Positions 50,119 to 58,244 of a stretch of 64,000 bases of DNA are shown piece by piece. The stretch covers positions 62,001 to 126,000 of the forward strand of contig NZ_JBBIFX010000001.1 of assembly GCF_037543845.1 (NCBI RefSeq). The letters are read 5' to 3'. The notes beneath the pieces are model-generated. The model did not search any database, was not told the origin of the DNA, and saw only the letters and a program-made list of their open reading frames with translations. Made by a program: the position numbers and the translations under genes. This stretch comes from Gymnodinialimonas ulvae. Its GTDB lineage: Bacteria > Pseudomonadota > Alphaproteobacteria > Rhodobacterales > Rhodobacteraceae. The stretch's first letter is position 1. Every line of letters begins with the position of its first letter.

Positions 50119-52908
50119 TCATTGGCCCACCTTCCAGGCGAGGTCTTTGGGGCCTTTGCCGACCGGGGATTTGATCGGCGGATGGCTGGGTTGGGATTCC
50201 GTTTGCGCAGGCGCTTTCTCGATGCGGACCTTGAGGTCGAACCATGCGGCCTGGCCGGTAATGGGATCGGAATTTGTCCAGCGGTGGCCATCGCCCTTGG
50301 GCGGCAGCAACTCGTGGATCAGGTGGTTCAAGAGGAATCCTTTGGTCGCTTCGGGGGCGTCTTTGTCGAGCGCCCAGGCGCCCTTGCGCTTGCCGATGGC
50401 GTTCCACGTCCAGACCGTCTTTTCGTTGAGCGCTGCCATCTCCATCACGGGCACGGTGATGGTGCCGTGGGGCGAGGTGACGCGGGCCCAGTCGCCGTCT
50501 TTCAGGTCGTTTTCGCGCATCAGTTTTGTGGGCAAATACAGCGGGTTGTGACCGTGTAGTTGCCGCAGCCAGGCGTTCTGCGTGCCCCAGGAATGGTACA
50601 TCGCCATCGGGCGCTGCGTCAGCGCGGTGATCGGGTAGGCGTCGCCGTGGTTCGCAGGCGCGGGGTCGGACCAGAACGGCAGCGGGTCCATGTTTTCAGC
50701 GACTTGCGCGCGCAGATGTTCGGGCGGCTGGATCGGGCCATGGCCTTGCGCGGCACGACGGAATTTCTGCATTGGCTCTACATAGAGGGTGAACAGATAG
50801 GGTTGCGGCGCGTCGTAAAGGCCCATCTCGACGGCCCAATCCTGATAGGCGGTGTTCCAGGGCTTCATGTATTGCGCGCCGTCGGGGACGTGGCTGACGA
50901 AAAAGCCACCGTTCTCGATGTAGCGGTCAAGCTGGTTCGGGTTGGCTTCACCGCGGCCGTGCTGATCGCCATTGCCGCGCCAGCCCGCAAGCGGGCCAAT
51001 GCCGGGGCGGCGGATGTGGTTGGTGATGTAATCGCCGTAATCGGCGTATTTCTGGGTGCCATCGTCGTTCACGAAGCCCGGCAGGCCAAGCCGCGCGCCC
51101 AGATCGCAAAGCGCCGATTGGAAGCCTTTGACATCGCGGTCAGGTTCCACCACCGGCCAGCGGATCGCATCGGCCAGGCCATCGGCCTCGCAGATCGGGC
51201 GGTCGAGCAGCGAGATACAATCGTGGCGCTCTAGGTAGGTCGTGTCGGGCAGGATCAGGTCGGCATAGGCCACCATTTCCGAGCTGTAGGCATCGGAATA
51301 GATGATATGCGGGATAACGTATTCGCCGGTTTCATCATCCTCGTCGGTGAGCATCTGCATGACGCCGGTCGTGTTCATCGACGAGTTCCACGACATGTTC
51401 GCCATATACATGAACAGCGTGTCGATCTTGTAGGGATCGCCGGCGTAGGCGTTGGAAATCACCATATGCATCAACCCGTGGGCGGACATCGGGTTTTCCC
51501 AAGTGTAGGCCTTGTCGATGCGCGCGGGCGTGCCGTCTTCGCGCAGCGCGAGGTCTTCGGGGCCGTGGGTGAAGCCCAGGTGCGGGCCGTCGAGCGGCTG
51601 GCCCGGCGTGACCTTGCAATGGGGCTTGGGGTGAATTTTCGACGGCTTGGGGTAGGGCGGCTTGAAGCGAAAGCCGCCGGGCGCCTCGACCGTGCCGAGC
51701 ATGATCTGCAACACGTGCAGCGCGCGGGCGGTCTGGAACCCGTTGGCATGGGCCGAGATGCCGCGCATCGCGTGCATGGAGACCGGGCGCGCGGTCATGG
51801 TGTTGTGCGTTTCGCCGCGGAAATCGGTCCATTCGATGGGAAGCTCGAAGCTTTCCTCAAACGCCACGCGGGCCAGTTCGGCGGCGATGGCGCGGATGCG
51901 GCTGGCCTCGATCCCGCAGCGTTCTGCGACGGCCTCGGGGGCGTAGTCGTCGGAAAGATAGCGCTCGGCCATGTGGTGCAGAACGGGCTTGTGGCCGTCG
52001 GGGTGGGTGGCCGACAGGTCGGGCTGCACGCCCTTCGCATCGAAGGCGGTGGGCTTGCCGGTCTTGCGATCGATGACCAGTTCCTTGCCATCCTTGTCGC
52101 GGACCAAAAGGCCGGTGTCCTTGTTGACGAGCACCGGCGCATTGGTCCACCGCGCGAGGTAATCGAGGTCGATCTTGCCCGCCTTCATCAGGCAATGCAC
52201 GAGGGCGAGAATGAACAAACCGTCCGTGCCGGGCGTGATGCCGACCCATTCATCGGCGACCGCGTTATAGCCGCTGCGAATAGGGTTAACGCCGATAACC
52301 TTTGCGCCGCGCGCCTTGATCTTGCCCAGACCCATCTTGATCGGGTTGCTGTCGTGGTCTTCCGCCACACCAAACAACATGAACAGCTTCGTGTGATCCC
52401 AATCGGGCTGACCGAATTCCCAGAACGCGCCGCCCATCGTGTAGATGCCGGCGGCGGCCATGTTGACCGAGCAGAAGCCGCCGTGGGCCGCATAGTTCGG
52501 CGTGCCGAAGTTTTGCGCCCAGAAGGAGGTAAAGCTTTGGCTTTGGTCGCGCCCGGTGAAGAAGGCGAGCTTTTCGGGGGCCTCTTCGCGGATCGGGCGC
52601 AGCCAGCTTTCCGCGATGTCATAGGCTTCGTCCCAGCTGATTTCCTCGAACTCGCCGGAGCCGCGCGGGCCGACGCGTTTCAGCGGCGCGCGCAGGCGGG
52701 AGGGCGCGTTGACCTGCATGATGCCGGCCGAGCCCTTGGCACAGAGCACACCCTTGTTCACGGGATGGTCGCGGTTGCCTTCGATATAGGCAACTTTTCC
52801 TTCTTTCATGTGCACGTTGATGCCGCAACGGCAGGCGCACATGTAGCAGGTGGTCTTGCGGATTTCGTCGGAGACCTTCGGGGACAGGTCCAATGTCGGT
52901 TGTGCCAT
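50119..52908 (-). CDS. soeA: Molybdopterin oxidoreductase, probable cytoplasmic sulfite dehydrogenase SoeA
   Basis: A 929-aa DMSO-reductase-family catalytic subunit. The N-terminal [4Fe-4S] site is C21-x2-C24-x3-C28 with C56 (KGVLCAKG), followed by molybdopterin and Moco-dinucleotide binding domains (SFTSFWAQNFGTPNYAAHGG; YHSWGTQNAWLRQLHGHNP near the end). There is no Tat signal, so it faces the cytoplasm, as in the SoeABC sulfite dehydrogenases of Allochromatium and roseobacters that oxidise sulfite to sulfate. Other cytoplasmic members of the family remain possible. GGGGACGGA precedes ATG 52908; the frame to 53136 is not needed. It leads soeA-soeB-soeC-DDAH. Confidence 0.8.
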   Translation of the reverse strand: MAQPTLDLSPKVSDEIRKTTCYMCACRCGINVHMKEGKVAYIEGNRDHPVNKGVLCAKGSAGIMQVNAPSRLRAPLKRVGPRGSGEFEEISWDEAYDIAESWLRPIREEAPEKLAFFTGRDQSQSFTSFWAQNFGTPNYAAHGGFCSVNMAAAGIYTMGGAFWEFGQPDWDHTKLFMLFGVAEDHDSNPIKMGLGKIKARGAKVIGVNPIRSGYNAVADEWVGITPGTDGLFILALVHCLMKAGKIDLDYLARWTNAPVLVNKDTGLLVRDKDGKELVIDRKTGKPTAFDAKGVQPDLSATHPDGHKPVLHHMAERYLSDDYAPEAVAERCGIEASRIRAIAAELARVAFEESFELPIEWTDFRGETHNTMTARPVSMHAMRGISAHANGFQTARALHVLQIMLGTVEAPGGFRFKPPYPKPSKIHPKPHCKVTPGQPLDGPHLGFTHGPEDLALREDGTPARIDKAYTWENPMSAHGLMHMVISNAYAGDPYKIDTLFMYMANMSWNSSMNTTGVMQMLTDEDDETGEYVIPHIIYSDAYSSEMVAYADLILPDTTYLERHDCISLLDRPICEADGLADAIRWPVVEPDRDVKGFQSALCDLGARLGLPGFVNDDGTQKYADYGDYITNHIRRPGIGPLAGWRGNGDQHGRGEANPNQLDRYIENGGFFVSHVPDGAQYMKPWNTAYQDWAVEMGLYDAPQPYLFTLYVEPMQKFRRAAQGHGPIQPPEHLRAQVAENMDPLPFWSDPAPANHGDAYPITALTQRPMAMYHSWGTQNAWLRQLHGHNPLYLPTKLMRENDLKDGDWARVTSPHGTITVPVMEMAALNEKTVWTWNAIGKRKGAWALDKDAPEATKGFLLNHLIHELLPPKGDGHRWTNSDPITGQAAWFDLKVRIEKAPAQTESQPSHPPIKSPVGKGPKDLAWKVGQ

Positions 52909-53282
52909 GTGTTCCGTCCCCTTGATAGGTATGCGTGACCCTGCCTTATTCCGGCAGCGACTGGAATTGCCATACGGCCAAATCGCGCAGGCCTTATGGC
53001 CAAGCGTGGCCGCAAGTAATGAGACTTTGGGTCTCAAGTTGCAATGGCGCGATTTCGTCGATGGCGGGCAATGACCACGAGACCGAGATCGCGCTGGTGC
53101 GTGGGCAATTGCAGGCGGTGGACCGGCGGGTCGCAAGCCGGGGTTGCGCCGCGTGACAGCAAGCCGGGGTTGCGCGGCGTAAGGCCGGGCCGGAGCTGTG
53201 TGGTTCGAGAAATGGGTTCGGGCGTTGACAGGCGCCCGACCGATCGCAGACGCTGCGCCCAGATGTTGAAAGGGTCCAGCCG
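52909..53282. other. 374-base divergent intergenic region
   Basis: The longest gap in the window, between soeA and the Rieske gene. It should contain both promoters. It holds GCAATTGC at 53104-53111 and the direct repeats at 53133-53182. An overlapping 73-codon frame (52935-53156) has no ribosome site or recognisable product. Nothing else was identified. Confidence 0.6.
53133..53182. repeat. Tandem direct repeat upstream of the Rieske gene
   Basis: Two 24-base copies (53133-53156 and 53159-53182), period 26, with two mismatches. Each contains the interrupted palindrome GCAA-N7-TTGC, so two dimer sites would lie on nearly the same face of the helix. Possible activator sites for the gene at 53283. 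Confidence 0.55.
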
Positions 53283-54596
53283 ATGATGAGCCAGGAATTG
53301 AACGATCAGATCACGCGGGTCGGGCCGGGGACCGGTGCGGGGGCCGTCTTGCGGCAATACTGGCAACCGGCGGCGCTGAGCGATGAGTTGATGGGCGCGC
53401 GACCGGTCGTGCCGGTCCGCCTGATGGGCGAAGATCTGGTCCTGTTTCGCGATGAATCGGGCACGCTTGGCCTGATCGGGCGGCATTGCCCGCATCGCGG
53501 CGCGGATCTGGCCTATGGGCGGCTGGAGGACAACGGACTGCGGTGTCCGTTCCATGGCTGGCATTTCGATTGCACCGGGCAATGCGTGGAGCAACCCGGT
53601 GAGCCGGAGGGCTCGCGGATGCACGAGCAGATCAAGGCCGTGAGCTATCCGGTGCAGGAAAAGAACGGGATTATATGGACTTACATGGGCGAAGGCGACC
53701 CGCCGCCCTTCGCGCAGTTCGACTGTTTTCGCGCGCCCGAAACCCATGTGTTTGCCTTCAAGGGCCTGTGGGAATGCAATTGGTTGCAGGCAATGGAGGT
53801 GGGGATTGACCCCGCGCATGCGTCCTTCCTGCACCGGTTCTTGCAGGATGCAGACCCCGCCGACAGCTATGGCAAGCAGTTTCGGGACAAGGCGGGGAAC
53901 ACCGAGATCCCCATGACCAAGCTGCTGCGCGATTACCCGCGGCCCGAGATCAAGGTGGACGAGACGGAGTATGGCCTGAAGCTGACGGCGTTGCGGCACC
54001 TCGACGACGGGCGGACCCATGTGCGCGTGACAAACCAAGTCTTCCCGCAGGCGATTTGCATCCCGATGAGCCGCGAGATGACGATCACCCAATGGCACGT
54101 GCCTGTCGATGACGAGACCTGTTATTGGTATTCGATGTTCACCTCGTTCAAGGCGCCGGTGGACAAGGCCACGATGCGCGATCAGCGGTTGGCCGAGCAT
54201 CGGTTGCCGGATTACGCGCCGCTGAAAAATGCGCGGAACAACTACGGCTACGACGCGGATGAACAGGCCGCGCAGACCTATACGGGCATGGGGCTCGACA
54301 TCAATGTGCATGACCAATGGGCGGTCGAGTCGATGGGGCGGATCCAGGATCGGCGGTTCGAGCATCTGGGCAAGACCGACGTGGGCATCATCAAATATCG
54401 TCGCATGCTGCGCGCCGCGATTGCAGCGGTTGAGGCGGGCGAGGCGAGCGGGTTGAAGATGCAGAATGGTGGGACGGAGGCGATCAAGGGCCCGCTGTCG
54501 AACGACGCGATTGCGCCGGACGAGGATTGGCAAGCGGCCTCGGTTGCGGCGGATCTGGAGCGTCGGGGCCAGTGTCCGTGGGATGCAAGCGTTTGA
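53283..54596 (+). CDS. Rieske non-heme iron ring-hydroxylating oxygenase, alpha subunit
   Basis: A 437-aa oxygenase of the phthalate-dioxygenase-like group. The Rieske [2Fe-2S] ligands are C69-x-H71 and C88-x2-H91. The mononuclear iron site is E172-x3-D176-x2-H179-x4-H184 (NWLQAMEVGIDPAHASFLH), with the bridging Asp present. Such enzymes need a separate reductase, and none is encoded in this window. AAAGGG precedes the paired ATG codons at 53283/53286. The next gene, a GS-like ligase, starts at a TTG that overlaps the stop, so the two are coupled. An aromatic amine or amino-acid-derived ring is a plausible substrate. Confidence 0.88.
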   Translation: MMSQELNDQITRVGPGTGAGAVLRQYWQPAALSDELMGARPVVPVRLMGEDLVLFRDESGTLGLIGRHCPHRGADLAYGRLEDNGLRCPFHGWHFDCTGQCVEQPGEPEGSRMHEQIKAVSYPVQEKNGIIWTYMGEGDPPPFAQFDCFRAPETHVFAFKGLWECNWLQAMEVGIDPAHASFLHRFLQDADPADSYGKQFRDKAGNTEIPMTKLLRDYPRPEIKVDETEYGLKLTALRHLDDGRTHVRVTNQVFPQAICIPMSREMTITQWHVPVDDETCYWYSMFTSFKAPVDKATMRDQRLAEHRLPDYAPLKNARNNYGYDADEQAAQTYTGMGLDINVHDQWAVESMGRIQDRRFEHLGKTDVGIIKYRRMLRAAIAAVEAGEASGLKMQNGGTEAIKGPLSNDAIAPDEDWQAASVAADLERRGQCPWDASV

Positions 54597-55897
54597 CGGC
54601 AGACGATATTCTCAAGCAGGTGGCCCGCGACGGGATCGAGACGATCCGCGTCGTCTTTCCTGATCCGCATGGGGTTCTGCGCGGCAAGACGGTGACGGCG
54701 CGCGCCCTGCCGGGGGTGTTGGCGGAGGGTCTGCGCGTGCCGTCGACCCTTTTGTTGAAGGACGTGTCGCACCGCACGGCATTCCCGGTCTGGGCGGATG
54801 AGGACGCGCCGATGCGGGGGGCATCGGATGTCACGCTGCGTCCCGATCCGTCGACGTTCCGCAAGATCCCATGGTCACCGCAGTCGGCAATGATGCACTG
54901 CGATGTCGAGAGCCCGTTTTGCGCACGCGGCATCCTGCGCCGCGGCGAGGAGGCGCTGGCCGAGAAGGGGCTGCGCGCGACGATGGGCGTGGAGATCGAG
55001 TTTCAGGTGTTCCGCGTGCTCGACCCGTCGCTGGCGCCAGAGCAATCGACGATGCCGGGCGCGCCGCCTCAGGTGGAGAATACGACGCAGGGTTATCAAT
55101 ACCTGACCGAGACGCGATACGCGGAGGTGGAGCCGATGCTTGACCGGTTGCGGCGCGGGGCGGAAGAGATGGGGATCGACGTGCGCTCGGTCGAGGTGGA
55201 GATGGGGCCGTCGCAATATGAGGTGACGTTTGCGCCGGGCCCGCCGTCGCAGGTGGCCGAACAAGCGGTCAATTTCCGCATGCTCGCCAAGGCGTTGAGC
55301 CATCGCCACGGGATGCTCGCCAGTTTCATGCCGAAGCCCGCGCTGCCCAATGCGGTGGCCAATGGCTGGCATATCCATCAAAGCCTGTCCCCGGACTTCA
55401 ATGCGCCGCATTGGATCGCGGGGCTGCTGCGCCATGGTCCGGCCTGCGCGCTTCTGACCAATCCGACGGTCAATTCCTACAAGCGGTTCACCCCGTATCA
55501 ACTGGCGCCGACGCGCGTGGGGTGGGCGCGGGACAACCGCGGCGCGATGGTGCGGGCGCTGGACGGGCGGGTGGAAAACCGGCTGCCGGATTCTGCGGCG
55601 AACCCCTATCTGGCGCTGGCCGCGCAATTGATCGCGGGGCTTGCAGGGTTGGACGCGGCGCAGGATCCGCCGCCGGAAATGGATGACCCCTATGGTGGGC
55701 CCGATGGCGGGGAGGCTCCGGCGCTTCCGGCGTCCCTTGGGGAAGCGATTGGGGCCTTTGCGGCATCGGAGACGTTGCGCGCGAGCCTGACGCCGGAGGT
55801 GCACGATTGGCTGATCCAGCTCAAGCGGCACGAATGGGACCGCTACCTTGCCCATATCTCGGATTGGGAACAGACGGAGTATTTTGCCAATCTTTAG
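54593..55897 (+). CDS. Glutamine synthetase-family ligase (second paralogue)
   Basis: A 434-aa GS-fold ligase. It has the N-terminal RVVFPDPHGVLRGKTV strand, catalytic glutamates in TMGVEIEFQVF and VEVEMGPSQYEV, HIHQSL, NSYKRFTPYQLAPTRVGWARDNRG and ENRLPDSAANPYLALA. The TTG at 54593 overlaps the Rieske stop as TTGA and is the best start; upstream codons lie within the Rieske gene. Coupling of a GS-like ligase to a Rieske oxygenase recalls aniline catabolism, where the amine is first gamma-glutamylated. It is clearly diverged from the ligase at 27002. Confidence 0.83.
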   Translation: MTADDILKQVARDGIETIRVVFPDPHGVLRGKTVTARALPGVLAEGLRVPSTLLLKDVSHRTAFPVWADEDAPMRGASDVTLRPDPSTFRKIPWSPQSAMMHCDVESPFCARGILRRGEEALAEKGLRATMGVEIEFQVFRVLDPSLAPEQSTMPGAPPQVENTTQGYQYLTETRYAEVEPMLDRLRRGAEEMGIDVRSVEVEMGPSQYEVTFAPGPPSQVAEQAVNFRMLAKALSHRHGMLASFMPKPALPNAVANGWHIHQSLSPDFNAPHWIAGLLRHGPACALLTNPTVNSYKRFTPYQLAPTRVGWARDNRGAMVRALDGRVENRLPDSAANPYLALAAQLIAGLAGLDAAQDPPPEMDDPYGGPDGGEAPALPASLGEAIGAFAASETLRASLTPEVHDWLIQLKRHEWDRYLAHISDWEQTEYFANL

Positions 55898-55909
55898 AGC
55901 CGGGCCTCT

Positions 55910-55930
55910 GATATCCGCTTTCTGGATAGC
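55910..55930. promoter_or_regulatory. 7-7-7 inverted repeat upstream of the 3-hydroxyanthranilate dioxygenase gene
   Basis: GATATCC, seven bases, then GGATAGC: the arms match in 6 of 7 positions. The same layout with perfect arms occurs at 61271-61291. The core ATC-N9-GAT contains the LysR-type T-N11-A pattern. It lies about 90 bases before the dioxygenase start. Confidence 0.6.
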
Positions 55931-56017
55931 ACATGCCGAAATCGACCCTTGCGGTTATACCAAAGCGGGGCAAACTGAGCGGCGAGCGACTTTGTGACGG
56001 ATATCGGGAGTGACACG

Positions 56018-56560
56018 ATGGGACGGCTGGCGGCCTTCAATTTCAAAGCCTGGATCGACGACCATCGGCATCTTCTCAAGCCGCCGGTGGGCAACAAGAT
56101 GGTGTTCGAGGACAGCGACATCATGGTCACGGTTGTGGGCGGGCCGAACAAGCGCACCGATTACCACGACGATCCGGTTGAGGAGTTCTTTTACCAGCTG
56201 GAAGGCGACATGGTGCTCAAGCTCTACGACGGCGACGAGTTCTATGACGTGCCGATCCGCGAGGGCGAGGTCTTTCTGCTGCCGCCGCATGTGCGTCACT
56301 CGCCGCAGCGCCCGATGGAGGGGTCCGTGGGCCTCGTGATCGAGCCGAAACGGCCCGAGGGGGCGGTGGATGCGATCGAATGGTATTGCTTCAATTGCGG
56401 CGCGCTGGTGCATCGCGCGGAGCTGCATCTGACGTCGATCGTTGATGATCTGCCACCGGTTTATGCGGCGTTCTACGCCTCGGAAGAGGCGCGGACCTGT
56501 GGCGCTTGCGGCGAGGTGCATCCTGGCAAGGAGCCGCCCGAGGGCTGGGTGACGCTTTGA
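56018..56560 (+). CDS. 3-Hydroxyanthranilate 3,4-dioxygenase
   Basis: A 180-aa cupin that cleaves the ring of 3-hydroxyanthranilate to 2-amino-3-carboxymuconate semialdehyde (EC 1.13.11.6). The iron ligands are His and Glu of RTDYHDDPVEEFFYQLEG and a later His in PPHVRHSPQRP. The bacterial C-terminal rubredoxin-like iron site has two CxxC pairs, CFNCG and CGACG. ATG 56018 follows GGGAG by eight bases; the GTG at 55994 is less likely. No kynurenine-pathway genes are nearby, which suggests that 3-hydroxyanthranilate, or a relative, is made by this locus or imported. Confidence 0.92.
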   Translation: MGRLAAFNFKAWIDDHRHLLKPPVGNKMVFEDSDIMVTVVGGPNKRTDYHDDPVEEFFYQLEGDMVLKLYDGDEFYDVPIREGEVFLLPPHVRHSPQRPMEGSVGLVIEPKRPEGAVDAIEWYCFNCGALVHRAELHLTSIVDDLPPVYAAFYASEEARTCGACGEVHPGKEPPEGWVTL

Positions 56561-56667
56561 CGGGCAAAGCGTTGCGCGGCGGGCCGAAATCCGGCTAGGC
56601 TTTGCGCAAATGAACCAAAAACACGCCCCGGCGCGCAAGGGACCGCGGGCAAACAGGGAGAGATAAC

Positions 56668-57651
56668 ATGAAGCGTTTCAACGCATGGATGGCCTCTGCG
56701 GCCATGGTTGTAACCGGATTTGCCGGGGCCGCGCAGGCCGAAGATTTCCGCCTCGGCCTGATCACACCGCCGCCGCATGTCTGGACGCTGGCCGCCGAGG
56801 ACTTCGGCGCGGCGCTGAACGAGGCATCGGGCGGCGCGCACACGGTGACGGTTTTCCCCGCGCGGCAATTGGGCAACGAGGCGGACATGTTGCAGCAGCT
56901 GCAATCGGGCGCGCTCGACATGGCGTTCATGACGGTGGCCGAGATTTCCAACCGCGCCACGGATTTTGGCGCCTTCTACCAGCCGTTCCTGGCCGATGAC
57001 ATGGCGCATGCGGCGCGCATCCTGCGCTCGGATGAGGCGCGGGCGATGCTGGATCAACTGCCCGGCGCGCTGGGTGTCGTGGGGCTTGGATACGGCTCGG
57101 CGGGGATGCGGCATATCCTGACGAGCGGCGGTGTCACGGACGCGGGCGGCCTTGCGGGCCAGAAGATCCGGATCACGCCGTTCGAGGCCAATCTCGACTT
57201 CTACAATGCGATTGGGGCCGCACCCACGCCGATGCCGCTTCCGGCGGTGTTTGATGCGTTGGCCAACGGGCAGGTCGACGGGATCGACATGGATGCCGAG
57301 TTGATCGTGCTGCTGCGCTACCACGAGCATGCTGACACGATGCTGCGCACCAATCACATGATGTTCCCGATGGTTGGGCTGGTCTCGGCGCGGGTCTGGG
57401 CCGGTCTGTCGGAGGAAGATCGCGCGCTGATTTCCGAGCATATGGGCGCGGCCGTCGACGGTGTTCTGAGCACCTATGTCGAGCGGGACAACGGCTGGCA
57501 GGACGAGATCCGCGGCTTTGACGTGACCTATATCGATGCCGACCGCGACTTTTTCGGCGATGCGGTGGCCGAATGGGAAGGCATCTGGGAAGAGCGCGCG
57601 GGCGAGGCGTTGGAAACGCTGCGTGGTGTCGCCGAAGCGACCCGTCAATAA
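56668..57651 (+). CDS. TRAP transporter solute-binding protein (DctP type)
   Basis: A 327-aa periplasmic TRAP receptor. The signal peptide ends near AAQA before EDFRLGLITPPPHVW. The family arginine that binds a substrate carboxylate is probably in the GQKIRITPFEANLDFYNAIGA segment, followed by the PLPAVFDALANGQVDGIDMD block. AGGGAGAG precedes the ATG. It opens the three-gene TRAP unit and is followed by a hairpin. The substrate is likely an organic acid feeding this locus. Confidence 0.9.
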   Translation: MKRFNAWMASAAMVVTGFAGAAQAEDFRLGLITPPPHVWTLAAEDFGAALNEASGGAHTVTVFPARQLGNEADMLQQLQSGALDMAFMTVAEISNRATDFGAFYQPFLADDMAHAARILRSDEARAMLDQLPGALGVVGLGYGSAGMRHILTSGGVTDAGGLAGQKIRITPFEANLDFYNAIGAAPTPMPLPAVFDALANGQVDGIDMDAELIVLLRYHEHADTMLRTNHMMFPMVGLVSARVWAGLSEEDRALISEHMGAAVDGVLSTYVERDNGWQDEIRGFDVTYIDADRDFFGDAVAEWEGIWEERAGEALETLRGVAEATRQ

Positions 57652-57658
57652 GCGTTTC

Positions 57659-57684
57659 GCCCGGCAGTACGCGTGCTGCGGGGC
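57659..57684 (+). promoter_or_regulatory. Intercistronic stem-loop after the TRAP binding-protein gene
   Basis: Arms 57659-57670 and 57673-57684 pair over 12 positions with one mismatch and one G-U pair; the inner pairs must open to form a loop. No U-tract follows. Probably an mRNA-level control between receptor and membrane subunits. Confidence 0.5.
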
Positions 57685-57695
57685 TTAAGTCATTG

Positions 57696-58244
57696 ATGTT
57701 AAAAAAAATCTCCAATGCTTGGGCACGTGTCGAATTGGCCGCCGCCGCCATTCTGGCGGTGGGGGTGATGGTGTTGATCCTGCTCAACGTCGTGACCCGG
57801 ACGGCGGGCGCGCCGATCTACTGGGTGGATGAGGCGGCGATCTACACGATGGTGTGGATGACCTTCCTGGGCGCGTCGGCGGCGATTGCGATGCGCCAAC
57901 AGGTGGCGATCACGATCCTGACCGATGTCCTGCCGTCCAGCGGACAGAGAGTGGCCGCGAAACTGGTCGATCTGGCGGTATTTGTCTTCGCGGTGGCGAT
58001 GGTGTGGTTCTGCTGGCGCTGGTTCAACCCATGGGCGCTGGCGCGGAACGGCTTTGACGTGATGGCGTTCCAGGGATCCACGTTCAACTTCATCTACGCG
58101 GAACCGACGAGCACGCTTGGCCTGGAGAAATGGATCATCTGGCTGGTGATGCCGATCTTCTCGGGCGGCGTGTTGCTGCACGCGACGGCGCATCTTTTGA
58201 ACTTTGCGCCGCCCAAGACCCAAGGGGCGGAGATCGCGACATGA
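57696..58244 (+). CDS. TRAP transporter small membrane subunit (DctQ type)
   Basis: A 182-aa protein with four membrane spans. The first is at about residues 16-36 (AAAAILAVGVMVLILLNVV), then the family block IYWVDEAAIYTMVWMTFLGA, and later spans at about 85-105 and 145-165. The start ATG 57696 has only a weak ribosome site, and an A-rich stretch follows the ATG. The end overlaps the large-subunit ATG by 4 bases. It works with the DctM subunit as a sodium-driven importer. Confidence 0.87.
   Translation: MLKKISNAWARVELAAAAILAVGVMVLILLNVVTRTAGAPIYWVDEAAIYTMVWMTFLGASAAIAMRQQVAITILTDVLPSSGQRVAAKLVDLAVFVFAVAMVWFCWRWFNPWALARNGFDVMAFQGSTFNFIYAEPTSTLGLEKWIIWLVMPIFSGGVLLHATAHLLNFAPPKTQGAEIAT

Noticed and set aside
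51307..52938. 543-codon plus-strand frame opposite soeA
   Set aside because: Antisense shadow of the molybdopterin subunit; no domain pattern.
52935..53156. Possible 73-aa gene in the soeA-Rieske gap
   Set aside because: Overlaps the probable promoters, has no ribosome site, and its 3' end runs through a direct repeat. Its last part looks mildly helical but matches nothing I know.
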